Origin: Myxococcales bacterium | GTDB taxonomy: Bacteria; Myxococcota_A; Polyangia; Polyangiales; JADJMO01 | Assembly (NCBI GenBank): GCA_016709545.1 | Contig: JADJMO010000001.1 | Coordinates: 372,001 to 436,000 of the forward strand | Reading direction: 5' to 3' | DNA: 64,000 bases | In this document: in pieces, positions 43,810-52,029 of the stretch | Numbering within the stretch: position 1 is the first letter of the stretch | How the letters are laid out: each line of letters opens with the position of its first letter | Notes under the pieces: model-generated | Database searches by the model: none | Told to the model about the DNA's origin: nothing | Seen by the model: the letters and a program-made list of their open reading frames with translations, nothing else | Made by a program: the position numbers and the translations under genes

Positions 43810-44654
43810 GGTGCGGCGTCTCCGACGCGAAACAGATCTGGTTCTTTCCGGCCCGTTTCGCTTCGTACATCGCACGATCTGCGGCGTCGAGCGCCTCGCC
43901 GAGCGAAGCCGGGGGTTCCGAGAACGTGACCGCGCCCATGCTGATCGTGATCTCCCAGCGATTCGCGTGGGCGACCTCCGCGACCTGGCCGACGAGTCGC
44001 TCGAGCACGGTTTGCGGCCTCCGCCTTCCCGGTGTCCGGCAGCAGCAAGGCGAACTCGTCACCGCCCAGTCTCGCAGGGAGGTCGAGGGCTCGACACGAC
44101 GCGAGGACCCGAGCGACCTCGACGAGCACCCGGTCGCCCTCGGCGTGGCCACGCGTGTCGTTGACCCACTTGAAGCCGTCGAGATCTGCGCTCACCAAGG
44201 TGAACGGACTGCGGATCCGGCGTGCCCGCTCGATCTCCCGCTGACCGAGCGCATGGAACGCCCGCTTGTTGGCGAGACCCGTGAGCGAATCGGTGTGGGC
44301 GAGCCCCTCCAGCTGGAGGTGCGCTTCGCGGAGTCGCGCGAGCAGGAAAGCGACCCCGAGGTAGGTCAGGATTCGCGCGAGCGTGTCCGAGTAGAGGTAG
44401 GACTGCGGCACGGTGGCGCGCCCGACCTGGAGGTCGAAGGCGAAGCAAGCCGCCGAGGCCACGAGCGCTGCCGCGGCCCCGGCTCGCCCTCCGAGCAGCC
44501 AGCTGGCCAGCCCGACCGGCAGAACATAGAGCGCCCGGAGGGCGAACGCGGTGCCGGTCAGCCAGTCGGTCGCGAAGATCGTCGCGAACGTACCGAACAC
44601 CAGCAGAGCTCGGGTCGACAGACCGAGCTGCGTCAATCGGTGAGCGAGCGTCAC
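43799..44654 (-). pseudogene. Membrane GGDEF protein (diguanylate cyclase), one frameshift
   Basis: About 284 residues if one extra base is removed. The N-terminal half has about five helices (LVFGTFATIFATDWL, LYVLPVGLASWLLGGRAG, LARILTYLGVAFLLARL). The GGDEF domain begins HTDSLTGLANKRAFH and contains LVSADLDGFKWVND, GHAEGDRVL and the active-site loop RLGGDEFALLLPDTGK. Just after KAEAA, near 44015, the frame changes; the other frame continues with TVLERLVGQVAEVAHANRW, ISMGAVTF and YEAKRAGKNQICF. The GGDEF site is intact, so the product would make cyclic di-GMP if the frame is restored. It overlaps mscS upstream (ATGA) and the ATPase gene downstream by 11 bases. Confidence 0.8.
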
Positions 44655-45523
44655 GAGGGGGCCGACGGTCCAGGGACTCGGACCTCGTGTCGGATGCGGA
44701 CGTCTCGCTGGGGAAACGGCACCTCGATGCCGTGCTCACGGAACGCCGCCATGATGGCGAAGCGCATCTCGCTCGTGAGCCGCGGCTCGTCGCTCGGATC
44801 TGGCATCCAGAACGTCAGCTCGAGGTCGAGGGCGCTGTCACCGAAGTCTCGAAAGAAGACCTGGGGCGTGGGATCGTCGAGCACTTCGGCGCGCGCTGTC
44901 GCGATCGAGAGAAGCACTCGACGAACCTTCGGGAGGTCGGCATCGTACGCGACCCCGACCTTGATTCGCGCGCGGTACGCTCGGGCGCCAGCCGTGAGAT
45001 TGACCACGGTCGCCGTGATGAACGAACTGTTCGGTACGATCACCGCGACCCCGTCGCGCGAGATCACCGTGGTCGCCCGGAGCGCGATCTCTTCCACCCT
45101 TCCGACGAGGTCGCCGACCACGACGAAGTCTCCGCGCTGCACCGGCCGCTCGAGCAAGAGGATGAGACCGCTGATGAAGTTCTGCGTGATGTTCTGCAGC
45201 CCGAACCCGACGCCGACCGTCAGCACCGCGCCGAAGGTGGCGAGCGTCGCCAGCGAGAAGCCCACGTTGTCCAGCCCCAACAGCACGCCGGAGATCACCA
45301 CCACGTACTGCGCGATGCGCCCGATCGCGTAGGCGACGCCGAGGCTGCCCGCGTCGCGACGAGCCGCGAGCCGTTGGATGGCCCGCCGGGCGAGCCAGCC
45401 GAGCACGATCGACACGATGAGCGTCAGGGCCAGACCTGCCAGGACCAGCGCGGTCACCACCTTCCCAGAGAGACTGAAGAGGGGCGCCTGTAGAAACCTG
45501 GGCACACAGGACTCTAGCATCAT
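44651..45523 (-). CDS. MscS-family mechanosensitive channel (3)
   Basis: A 290-residue MscS homologue of standard size. Helices at the N-terminus (VVTALVLAGLALTLIVSIVL) are followed by the pore helix and beta domain: TFGAVLTVGVGFGLQNITQN, FISGLILLLERPVQRGDFV, VGRVEEIALRATTVISRDG and VIVPNSSFITATVVNL. The C-terminal domain is complete. It is closest to the canonical MscS/YggB plan of the three in this operon. Start and stop overlap the flanking genes (ATGA with usp; ATGA with the GGDEF gene), so channel, USP and cyclic-di-GMP synthesis are translated in a fixed order. Confidence 0.94.
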   Translation of the reverse strand: MMLESCVPRFLQAPLFSLSGKVVTALVLAGLALTLIVSIVLGWLARRAIQRLAARRDAGSLGVAYAIGRIAQYVVVISGVLLGLDNVGFSLATLATFGAVLTVGVGFGLQNITQNFISGLILLLERPVQRGDFVVVGDLVGRVEEIALRATTVISRDGVAVIVPNSSFITATVVNLTAGARAYRARIKVGVAYDADLPKVRRVLLSIATARAEVLDDPTPQVFFRDFGDSALDLELTFWMPDPSDEPRLTSEMRFAIMAAFREHGIEVPFPQRDVRIRHEVRVPGPSAPS

Positions 45524-46326
45524 CGAGGCGAGTGGACGCGCTCCGAGACGACGAGCACCGAGCAACCGGCACGACGTGCGATGGCCGCGGCCACGCTCCT
45601 CCGTAGCGCCCCACGCACGCCCTTGCGGCGATGCGTGCTGACGACCACCAGCGAGACCCCGGCGCGCGCAGCGAACTCGGGAATCGCGACGTCCGGCCGG
45701 CCCTCGAGCACCACCTGGTCCGCGTGAGAGCGGAGCTTCACGAGCGCGTGCTGGAGCCACCGCCGTGCCGACAGCGCTCGCTCCGAGGTGGTTCCTTCCG
45801 TGCGCACGAGCCCCGTCCGGCTCACGAGGGATCGACCGACGGCATGGGCGACCACGAGCTCTCGTCCGAGGACCGAGGCAATCGTCGCCGCGACCCGAAT
45901 CGCCGGAAACGCCCCGTTCGCGAGCTCCGATGCCGCCAGCACCGGGCCGCTCGGCTCGCCGCTTCGTGCGACCAAGACGGGTATGCCTGTGCTCTCCAGG
46001 AGTGCCTCGGTGGCGGTCCCGAACAGCCATCGCCCGATCACGCTCCGCTCGAGGCGCCCCACGACGATCAGCTCGGCGCGGCAGGCACGGGCGACACGCG
46101 CGACCTCCACGGTGCGCTCTCCAGAGGCCACCACCGTCGAGATCGGTTCGCCCAGCAACGCTGCGTACGGCGCGACGACCTCGGGACCCAGGGGCGCTTC
46201 TTTCCCGGTGCCGAGCAGGCAGGCGGAAAGCGAGGCCCGGAACGCTCGGGCGAAGGTCACCGCGACTACGAGCGCGGAGGCGGCCTCCGAGCTTCGGTCG
46301 ACGACGACGAGGATGCGCGCGAACAT
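45520..46326 (-). CDS. Tandem universal stress protein (degenerate ATP sites)
   Basis: A 268-residue protein of two UspA-like domains. Domain 1 starts FARILVVVDRSSEAASALVV and ends GRWLFGTATEALL with VPVLVARS-type closing strand. Domain 2 (GPVLAASELANGAFPAIRVA) ends VVVSTHRRKGVRGALRRSVA and SVLVVSERVH. The ATP-binding G-2X-G-9X-G(S/T) motif is incomplete in both domains (GRLERSVIGRWLFGT; STHRRKG), so it probably belongs to the non-ATP-binding class. It lies 47 bases after the next usp gene and overlaps mscS by ATGA. ATG 46326 was chosen; a start at 46350 adds nine residues. Confidence 0.9.
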   Translation of the reverse strand: MFARILVVVDRSSEAASALVVAVTFARAFRASLSACLLGTGKEAPLGPEVVAPYAALLGEPISTVVASGERTVEVARVARACRAELIVVGRLERSVIGRWLFGTATEALLESTGIPVLVARSGEPSGPVLAASELANGAFPAIRVAATIASVLGRELVVAHAVGRSLVSRTGLVRTEGTTSERALSARRWLQHALVKLRSHADQVVLEGRPDVAIPEFAARAGVSLVVVSTHRRKGVRGALRRSVAAAIARRAGCSVLVVSERVHSPR

Positions 46327-46373
46327 GACCGGGAGTGTGCGCTCCAGCAAGCGCGACTGGCAAGCAGACCTGA

Positions 46374-47267
46374 TCAGCCGGTGAGACGCGAGACCAGGAC
46401 GTCACACGGCGCCAGGCGCACGACGTGCTCCGCAACGCTCCCGAGCACCAGCCGCGCGAGTCCACTCCGACCGCGCGTTCCGACCGACACCAACTGGGCA
46501 TGGCGTCGCGTGGCCTCCGCGACGATCTGCTGTCCCGGCGACCCCTCCAGGACCACGACCTCGCCCTCGACCTGCAGATTCGCGAGCGTCGCTTCGAGCA
46601 GCTTCTCCGCACCCGACCGCATCTCGGTCAGCGCAACCTGGCTGATCAGGTAACCCCCCCCGAACAGCTGGGCGGCAAAGGACTGACTCACGCTCGGTAC
46701 GTCGAGGACATTGGCCAGCAAGAGACGCGCGCCCCGCTCACGTGCCTCTCGTACGCCGGCCTTGACCGCTGGCAGAGCCGGGTCCGAGAAGTCCGTTGCC
46801 GCGAGGACTGGCCCGGCTCCCTCGTCGGCGCCTCGAACGATCAGCACGGCACTGCTGGCCTGTCGAATCACATTCCCGGCGACGCTGCCCAGGAAGGCGG
46901 GCAGAAGTGCAGAGCCCCCGTGCGCGCCCACGACGATCAAGGCGGCCTCTCTGGTCTCTGCCGTCGTGACGATGCCCTGGGCGGCAGGCCCCTCCAGCAG
47001 CTCGATCGCCACCTCGCTGCTCGACCGGTGGGTGATCCGCGCCACTCGATCCGCGAGCACATCGTGGAGTTCGCGACGCAGCGCGACCTGATCGATGATC
47101 CGCGAGGCGTGCTGTTGCGGGAACAGCGGCGACACGAGGTCGAGCGTCGGCATCACGTGGCACACGACCAGCGGTGCGCCGGCAGCGCGCGCGCGTGCGT
47201 CGGCGCGACGCAGCACCGTGTCGGAGAGAACGCCGAGATCCACAGCGACGACGACTGGGGCACTCAT
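46374..47267 (-). CDS. Tandem universal stress protein (ATP-binding type)
   Basis: A 297-residue protein of two UspA domains, each with a complete ATP-binding motif: GAHGGSALLPAFLGSV in domain 1 and GTRGRSGLARLVLGSV in domain 2 (both G-2X-G-9X-G-S). The first domain starts VVVAVDLGVLSDTVL, the second PVLAATDFSDPALPAV. USP proteins accumulate during stress and can bind partner transporters and regulators. This one lies 4 bases after the APC-USP fusion gene, so it is probably made with the transporter and might bind its cytoplasmic USP tail. That interaction is inferred. Confidence 0.93.
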   Translation of the reverse strand: MSAPVVVAVDLGVLSDTVLRRADARARAAGAPLVVCHVMPTLDLVSPLFPQQHASRIIDQVALRRELHDVLADRVARITHRSSSEVAIELLEGPAAQGIVTTAETREAALIVVGAHGGSALLPAFLGSVAGNVIRQASSAVLIVRGADEGAGPVLAATDFSDPALPAVKAGVREARERGARLLLANVLDVPSVSQSFAAQLFGGGYLISQVALTEMRSGAEKLLEATLANLQVEGEVVVLEGSPGQQIVAEATRRHAQLVSVGTRGRSGLARLVLGSVAEHVVRLAPCDVLVSRLTG

Positions 47268-47271
47268 GGCT

Positions 47272-49560
47272 TCACGGTCGCGTGGCGCCGGCAGTGTGTC
47301 CAGGTCGTTCCGCCGAGGGCGGTGTCGCGGACACCAGGAACACGGGGCGGCACGCCTCCTGGACCACCCGGTCGGTCACGCTGCCGACCGGCACGTGTGC
47401 CTGACGCGCAACCCCACCGCGGCCGTGGCTCACCATCATGATCAGGTCGGCGCCGTTCGTCTCCGCGACGCGGAGGATCGTGTGGGCGGGCGCGGAGCCT
47501 TCGACCAGCGCGCGGACCTGGACGCCTTCGGACGAGAGTTGCAGGCGAAGGCGGTCGAGGTAGCTCCGCAGATTGGCGGGCGCTTCGTCGGAGTCCGAGC
47601 CCTCCGGCACCGACAAGAGGAGCACTTCGCTCCGGAAGCGGAGCGCGAACTCGCGCGCGTATGGAAGGACTTGCTCCGCGATCTCCGAGCCGTCGAGGGC
47701 CACGAGTAGACGCGCGAAGCGTGTGCGAACGCTCTGCCAGTCGTCGGTGGGGCGCAGGACGATCAGCGGCGGCGTGGTCTGGTGAATGACCTCGGCGGTG
47801 GCGCTGGCCTGGAGCCATCGTTGCCAACGCCCCCGCCCGTCCGTCGTGAGGAGAATCATGTCGACCGACGCTTGACGGGCGAAGGCCCCGATCTCGTCGG
47901 CGGGCTTTCCACGAAGCGTCACGACTGCCGTCTCGACGCCGGCCGCACCCAGTTGATCTGCGACATCGGACAGGTAGGCACGTGCCTCGGCTTCGTCGGC
48001 CAGGGTCCGCGATGGATGGAGCACCGAGAGCAGCGTCACCCTGGCGCCGTAGTGCCGCGCAATGGCCTGCGCGATCGCAAGCGAGAACTCGGCGGTCGGC
48101 CTTCGATCGAGGGGCACCAGTACGTGGCGAAGGGCCACGTCGGCTTCGAGTCCACGGACGACTGGACTCCCCGGAAGGGCAGCGAGCAACCTCCCGAGGC
48201 GATCCTCCACCGCTGGCGGAGCGCCGAGTCGCCACCGAAACCAGCCAAAGCCGAAGTACAGCGCGGGGATCATCAGCAGGTAGGCCCAGGCGCCCTCGCG
48301 GAAGCGTTCCTCGAAGATCACGAGCGTGGCGCCCGTGGTCAACGTCGAGGCGAGCCCGGTGCCGCTCAGCATCGCCACGAGCGACAGCGAGGGCGCTCTT
48401 CGCAGCTCGCGAACGAGCCGCTTGACCGCCGCCCACCCGGTCAGGCTCAGCAAGATGAACACGCCGGCGGCGTACAGCGCGAGATAGGTCTCCTCCCGGG
48501 TCCCGAAGACCAAGAGACACAGGACGCAGATCGCCACCTGCAGCCACACCGGCCGATCGGCCACGTCGAAGCGGTTCTTCTGACCGAGATAGCCCGGGAT
48601 GTAGTGCCGGTATCGGAGTCCGAGCGAGAGATTCTGTACGCCCTGTGCGCTCGCCGCAGCGGCCGACAGGAGGACGGCGATCCCGATGAGCGTGCCCAGG
48701 TACGAGAGCGGTCCAGGCAGGAGCTGATCCATCGTCTGGGTGAACACCGAGACGTTGGGATCGAGCGGGTTCGAGAGCGCCAGGATGGCGGGACCCACGA
48801 TCAGCATCGTCAGCGTCGTCGTGCCCATCACGATGACCAGGCTGCCGAACGCCTTCGCGCTGCGTCGTCTCGCCGGTCCCTCGTAGGCCGCGACCAGATT
48901 GGCGAAGATCTCGATCCCCGTCATCAGGGCGAGGATCCGGGCGTAGCCGCCGAGCGTGAAGGGCAGCAGCCGCGGGGTGAACGCCTGCCCGTGGATCGCC
49001 GGAAGATGGAAGCCCCGTCGGTAGATCGTCGTGCCGATCATGACCCAGAGCAAGAGAAGGATCGCCGCCGTCGCCGGCCCGAACGCCCGCGCCGCGACCC
49101 TCGGGCCGCGATTGACGACATAGCCGGTGAGCACGCTCAGACCGATTGCGACCAGGGTCCGCATCGGCAGGCCGAGCAGGCGTCGATCGAGGAGCGCGAG
49201 TCGGTCGGCCAGGAAGGTCACCAGTGCCGTCATGCTCACGAGAAACGTGAGCGTGTATTCGACGACGGTGATCCCTGCGTTGATCTTCACGGCCCACGGA
49301 CCGAACTCCTCTTCGCTGAGCCCACTCCCCCCACTACCGTCGGTCACCCAGATCATGACCAGCCGATACATGGCCGAGACCGTGATCACGGTGATCACGG
49401 CCAGCCACACGGAAGCCCCGAAGGTCACGTGGGAGACGCCGGCGACCACGAGTAGTTTCAGGAAGGGGCCGAAGACGTACAACGGCGACGTGGCTGGATC
49501 ACCGCCACCGGCCAGCGCACCTTCGAGGGAGCCCTTCAGCTTGTGCGCCACGTGAGCCAT
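47272..49560 (-). CDS. APC-type permease fused to tandem universal stress domains
   Basis: A 762-residue fusion. Residues 1 to about 450 are an amino acid-polyamine-organocation permease with about 12 helices (FGASVWLAVITVITVSAMYR, LALMTGIEIFANLVAAYEGPARR, AWAYLLMIPALYFGFGWF). From about 475 come two UspA domains (LRHVLVPLDRRPTAEFSLAI; FARLLVALDGSEIAEQVLPY). The ATP motif is damaged in both: the second carries an insertion in HGRGGVARQAHVPVGS. APC-USP fusions are known in some archaea and bacteria and suggest nucleotide-controlled transport. The substrate is unknown; a compatible-solute amino acid would fit. ATG 49560 is preferred to GTG 49575. It lies 48 bases after the CPA2 gene. Confidence 0.9.
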   Translation of the reverse strand: MAHVAHKLKGSLEGALAGGGDPATSPLYVFGPFLKLLVVAGVSHVTFGASVWLAVITVITVSAMYRLVMIWVTDGSGGSGLSEEEFGPWAVKINAGITVVEYTLTFLVSMTALVTFLADRLALLDRRLLGLPMRTLVAIGLSVLTGYVVNRGPRVAARAFGPATAAILLLLWVMIGTTIYRRGFHLPAIHGQAFTPRLLPFTLGGYARILALMTGIEIFANLVAAYEGPARRRSAKAFGSLVIVMGTTTLTMLIVGPAILALSNPLDPNVSVFTQTMDQLLPGPLSYLGTLIGIAVLLSAAAASAQGVQNLSLGLRYRHYIPGYLGQKNRFDVADRPVWLQVAICVLCLLVFGTREETYLALYAAGVFILLSLTGWAAVKRLVRELRRAPSLSLVAMLSGTGLASTLTTGATLVIFEERFREGAWAYLLMIPALYFGFGWFRWRLGAPPAVEDRLGRLLAALPGSPVVRGLEADVALRHVLVPLDRRPTAEFSLAIAQAIARHYGARVTLLSVLHPSRTLADEAEARAYLSDVADQLGAAGVETAVVTLRGKPADEIGAFARQASVDMILLTTDGRGRWQRWLQASATAEVIHQTTPPLIVLRPTDDWQSVRTRFARLLVALDGSEIAEQVLPYAREFALRFRSEVLLLSVPEGSDSDEAPANLRSYLDRLRLQLSSEGVQVRALVEGSAPAHTILRVAETNGADLIMMVSHGRGGVARQAHVPVGSVTDRVVQEACRPVFLVSATPPSAERPGHTAGATRP

Positions 49561-49608
49561 GCCCCACTCGAGCACGCCACCAGGCTGGCGGCGAAGGAAC
49601 GGCTTCCC

Positions 49609-50790
49609 CTACGCACTCACGACGGGGGGACGGTCTCGCGGTGGGCGCGGCGCCTCGGGTGTGTCGTATTCCGGCGGCGGGACCCGCAGCACGAGCCCGG
49701 GAAGCATCGTGTTGACGAGGGTGAAGATCAGGAGCCCTCCGAAGAGGTCGGGGGCGAGGCCGAACCGTTCTTCCAGGATCTCCGCGATGACGATGGTGAA
49801 CACCAACGTCGGCAGCACGGCCGTGCCGATTCGAGCCCCGATCCGGAGCGGCTCGCGGAGCGCGAGGTGCCGATGGATGGCCACCCGAGCCACGCGGATG
49901 GGCAGGACGACGACGAGCAGGACGAGCGCGACGCCGACTGCCTTGCCAGTGAAGTGCTCGGCGCGGAGGTGCAAGCCTGCCTTGAAGAAGTAGAAGGGGA
50001 TGAAGAAGGACGCGAACAGCTCGACGGCACCGAGCAGCTTCTCGGAGCTCATCTCGGGCAGGTCGTCCTGGAGACGCACGGCGGTGACGCCGACCACGAA
50101 GGCGCCGACCAGGTAGTAGACCCCGAGCTCACGCGTCACGAACGCGCAGAGGAGCGCCGCGATCACGAGGAAGGTGAACTCGGTCCGAGGGGCGAACGGG
50201 GCGATGAATCGCGCGAAGAGCCGAAACAACGGCGGGAGGAGGAGGGCCATCGCGCCGAGGGCGAGGGCCGAGAGCCCGAGCTTGGTCGGACTCGCGCTCT
50301 GGATGGTGACGAACAACACCCCCAGCGCCACGAGCTCCGAGGCGATGGACTTCGACTTCACCCAGAAGCGCTCCTCGTCGCTGAGACCGAGCCCCCCGAG
50401 CGAGTCGAGGATGAAGCCTGTCGATGGAGTGAAGAGCGCCAGCGAGAAGAGCATCGCTGCTCGGGGCGCGAGCCCGGTCGTGAGCACGACGACGCCGGTT
50501 CCGACGGCGAGCAGGACCAGTTGCACGGTGACGTGCTGGAGCAAGATGGTCCGACCGCGGCGCAGCTCGGCGAAATCGACCTCCAGCCCCGCGAACAGGA
50601 ACATGGCGACGATCCCGAGCGTGGCCAGCAGCTTGGTCGTCGGGTCTTCGTGGAACAGGTGAAACCCGACGCTCGCCGTCAGTCCCAGCACGACGCAGGT
50701 GATGGCGCTCGGCAAGCGAAACCGCTGCAGTCCCCGGGGGATGATGAACAGGGCGACGACCAGCAGGATGTAGCGAATCTCGGCAGACAA
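49609..50790 (-). CDS. CPA2-family cation/proton antiporter
   Basis: A 393-residue monovalent cation/proton antiporter of the CPA2 (KefB/GerN/NapA) family with about 12 helices. Segments include LLVVALFIIPRGLQRFRLPS, LGIVAMFLFAGLEVDFAELR, LALFTPSTGFILDSLGG, FTFLVIAALLCAFVTRELG and FASFFIPFYFFKAGLHLR. No RCK/TrkA-N regulatory domain is attached, so it is the short GerN-like form. The TTG start (50790) lies 3 bases after the small gene stop; a CTG overlapping it is an alternative. Its position behind an nhaR-like gene fits sodium or potassium control. Confidence 0.91.
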   Translation of the reverse strand: MSAEIRYILLVVALFIIPRGLQRFRLPSAITCVVLGLTASVGFHLFHEDPTTKLLATLGIVAMFLFAGLEVDFAELRRGRTILLQHVTVQLVLLAVGTGVVVLTTGLAPRAAMLFSLALFTPSTGFILDSLGGLGLSDEERFWVKSKSIASELVALGVLFVTIQSASPTKLGLSALALGAMALLLPPLFRLFARFIAPFAPRTEFTFLVIAALLCAFVTRELGVYYLVGAFVVGVTAVRLQDDLPEMSSEKLLGAVELFASFFIPFYFFKAGLHLRAEHFTGKAVGVALVLLVVVLPIRVARVAIHRHLALREPLRIGARIGTAVLPTLVFTIVIAEILEERFGLAPDLFGGLLIFTLVNTMLPGLVLRVPPPEYDTPEAPRPPRDRPPVVSA

Positions 50791-50792
50791 GG

Positions 50793-51005
50793 TCAGTCTC
50801 CCTCGACGATCGCAATCTCGAGTTCGAACTCGGCGGGGGTCTCCGGGGGGGCGACCGAACGGACCCGCGTGTAGTACGCGACGATCTGCTCCCGGAGGGC
50901 CGCCACGGCCGCGGGCTCGTCCGGGCCGACCGCCGACCAGTCGTGCTCGAGGCACGTGACGCGGACGCTGGGTCCCTCTCTGGTCACGCGCGCGAGCACC
51001 TTCAT
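50793..51005 (-). CDS. Small protein of unknown function in the nhaR-CPA2 unit
   Basis: A 70-residue soluble protein: MKVLARVTREGPSVRVTCLE, then ALREQIVAYYTRV and an acidic C-terminus ending EIAIVEGD. It has no signal sequence, membrane helix or recognised domain. The base composition and codon use look coding, and it sits 17 bases after the nhaR-like gene and directly before the antiporter, in frame with the operon logic. It might be a regulator or accessory of the CPA2 antiporter, which lacks a cytoplasmic regulatory domain of its own; this is a guess from position only. Confidence 0.65.
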   Translation of the reverse strand: MKVLARVTREGPSVRVTCLEHDWSAVGPDEPAAVAALREQIVAYYTRVRSVAPPETPAEFELEIAIVEGD

Positions 51006-51022
51006 CGCCGATAGGTAGCACG

Positions 51023-51922
51023 TCAGAGATTGGCACGTGCCCGCTCGACCAGGGCCGCCACGAACGGATGGCGCACGCGGCGCTCGAGCGAGACGGCGTA
51101 GTGCACCTCCTCGGCTCCGCTCAGTGCGCCCACCATGCGTACGCCGAGTGAGTCCTCCACCTCGGCCCGGAGCGCGGTTCGCACGGGGAACAGCCCCAGC
51201 CCTCTCGCGCCGAACACACGCAGCATGGCCGCGTCATCCGCCTCGAACGCGATCGACGGTCTGAGCGCTCGCTCCGAGAACCAGCGATCGATCACACGGC
51301 GCAGCGAACTACCCTGGGCCGGCAACAGCAGGGGCGCACCGTCGAGGCAAGCCGGGAATCCTTTCGAGTAACGCGTGAACAATCGTGGTGCCGCGTAGAT
51401 TGCGATGGCGGAGCTGCCGAGTCGGTGGGCATGCAGTCGGGTTCGATCCGACTCGGGGGGGGGCCCGTCGGTGAGGGCGACGTGTATCCGGCCGAACGCG
51501 AGCTCTTCGAACAGCTTGCTGCCTGGTTCCCGTCGGATGCTGATCGGGACCCCTCTGCTCTGGGCGAGGGCCGGAGCGATCAGGCGGTACACGAGACCCG
51601 GCGGGAACATGGGTACGACCCCGACCTTCACCGGTAGCCGACTGTTGCTCGGCCTGCGGCCCTGCGCCACCTCGAACAGCTCGCTCCCGAGACGGAAGAT
51701 GTCATCGGCGTAAGACGACGCTTCTTCGCCGAGCGCCGTCAGCACGAGCCCTCGACCGCGACGGTCGAACAGTGGGCCCCCGAGAGCCTCCCCGAGCTCG
51801 CGAATCTGAGCGCTCAACGTCGAGTGTGACAGCCGGAGTTCGCGGGCAGCGGCCACGATGCTTCCCGCTCGCGCCACCCGCCAGAAGTAGAAGAGGTGAT
51901 GGTAGTTCAGCCAGGCGCTCAC
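51023..51922 (-). CDS. NhaR-like LysR-family regulator
   Basis: A 299-residue LysR-type regulator. The N-terminus LNYHHLFYFWRVARAGSIVA is diagnostic of NhaR, the Na+-responsive activator of nhaA in enteric bacteria, followed by LSHSTLSAQIRELGEALGGP as recognition helix. The effector domain is complete (VKVGVVPMFPPGLVYRL to the end). It is the first gene of the long minus-strand unit, 17 bases before the small gene and CPA2, and divergent from the usp pair at 52030. An inverted repeat at 51944-51962 is a possible binding site. Expected role: activate antiporters when Na+ rises. Confidence 0.92.
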   Translation of the reverse strand: MSAWLNYHHLFYFWRVARAGSIVAAARELRLSHSTLSAQIRELGEALGGPLFDRRGRGLVLTALGEEASSYADDIFRLGSELFEVAQGRRPSNSRLPVKVGVVPMFPPGLVYRLIAPALAQSRGVPISIRREPGSKLFEELAFGRIHVALTDGPPPESDRTRLHAHRLGSSAIAIYAAPRLFTRYSKGFPACLDGAPLLLPAQGSSLRRVIDRWFSERALRPSIAFEADDAAMLRVFGARGLGLFPVRTALRAEVEDSLGVRMVGALSGAEEVHYAVSLERRVRHPFVAALVERARANL

Positions 51923-51943
51923 CCTCCCATGATACGGGACGAC

Positions 51944-51962
51944 ACGTCGATATAGGCGACGT
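51944..51962. promoter_or_regulatory. Inverted repeat in the nhaR/usp divergent region
   Basis: ACGTCG and CGACGT are separated by 7 A/T-rich bases (ACGTCGATATAGGCGACGT). It lies 22 bases before the nhaR-like start and 68 before the divergent usp start, where a LysR-family protein would bind. The arms are not a textbook T-N11-A, so the assignment is tentative. Confidence 0.4.
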
Positions 51963-52029
51963 ATACGTTAGCTATTTCGGGAATATGCAACGATGGGGCG
52001 AGACCTATGTTGGGAGGGAAAGGAACCTC

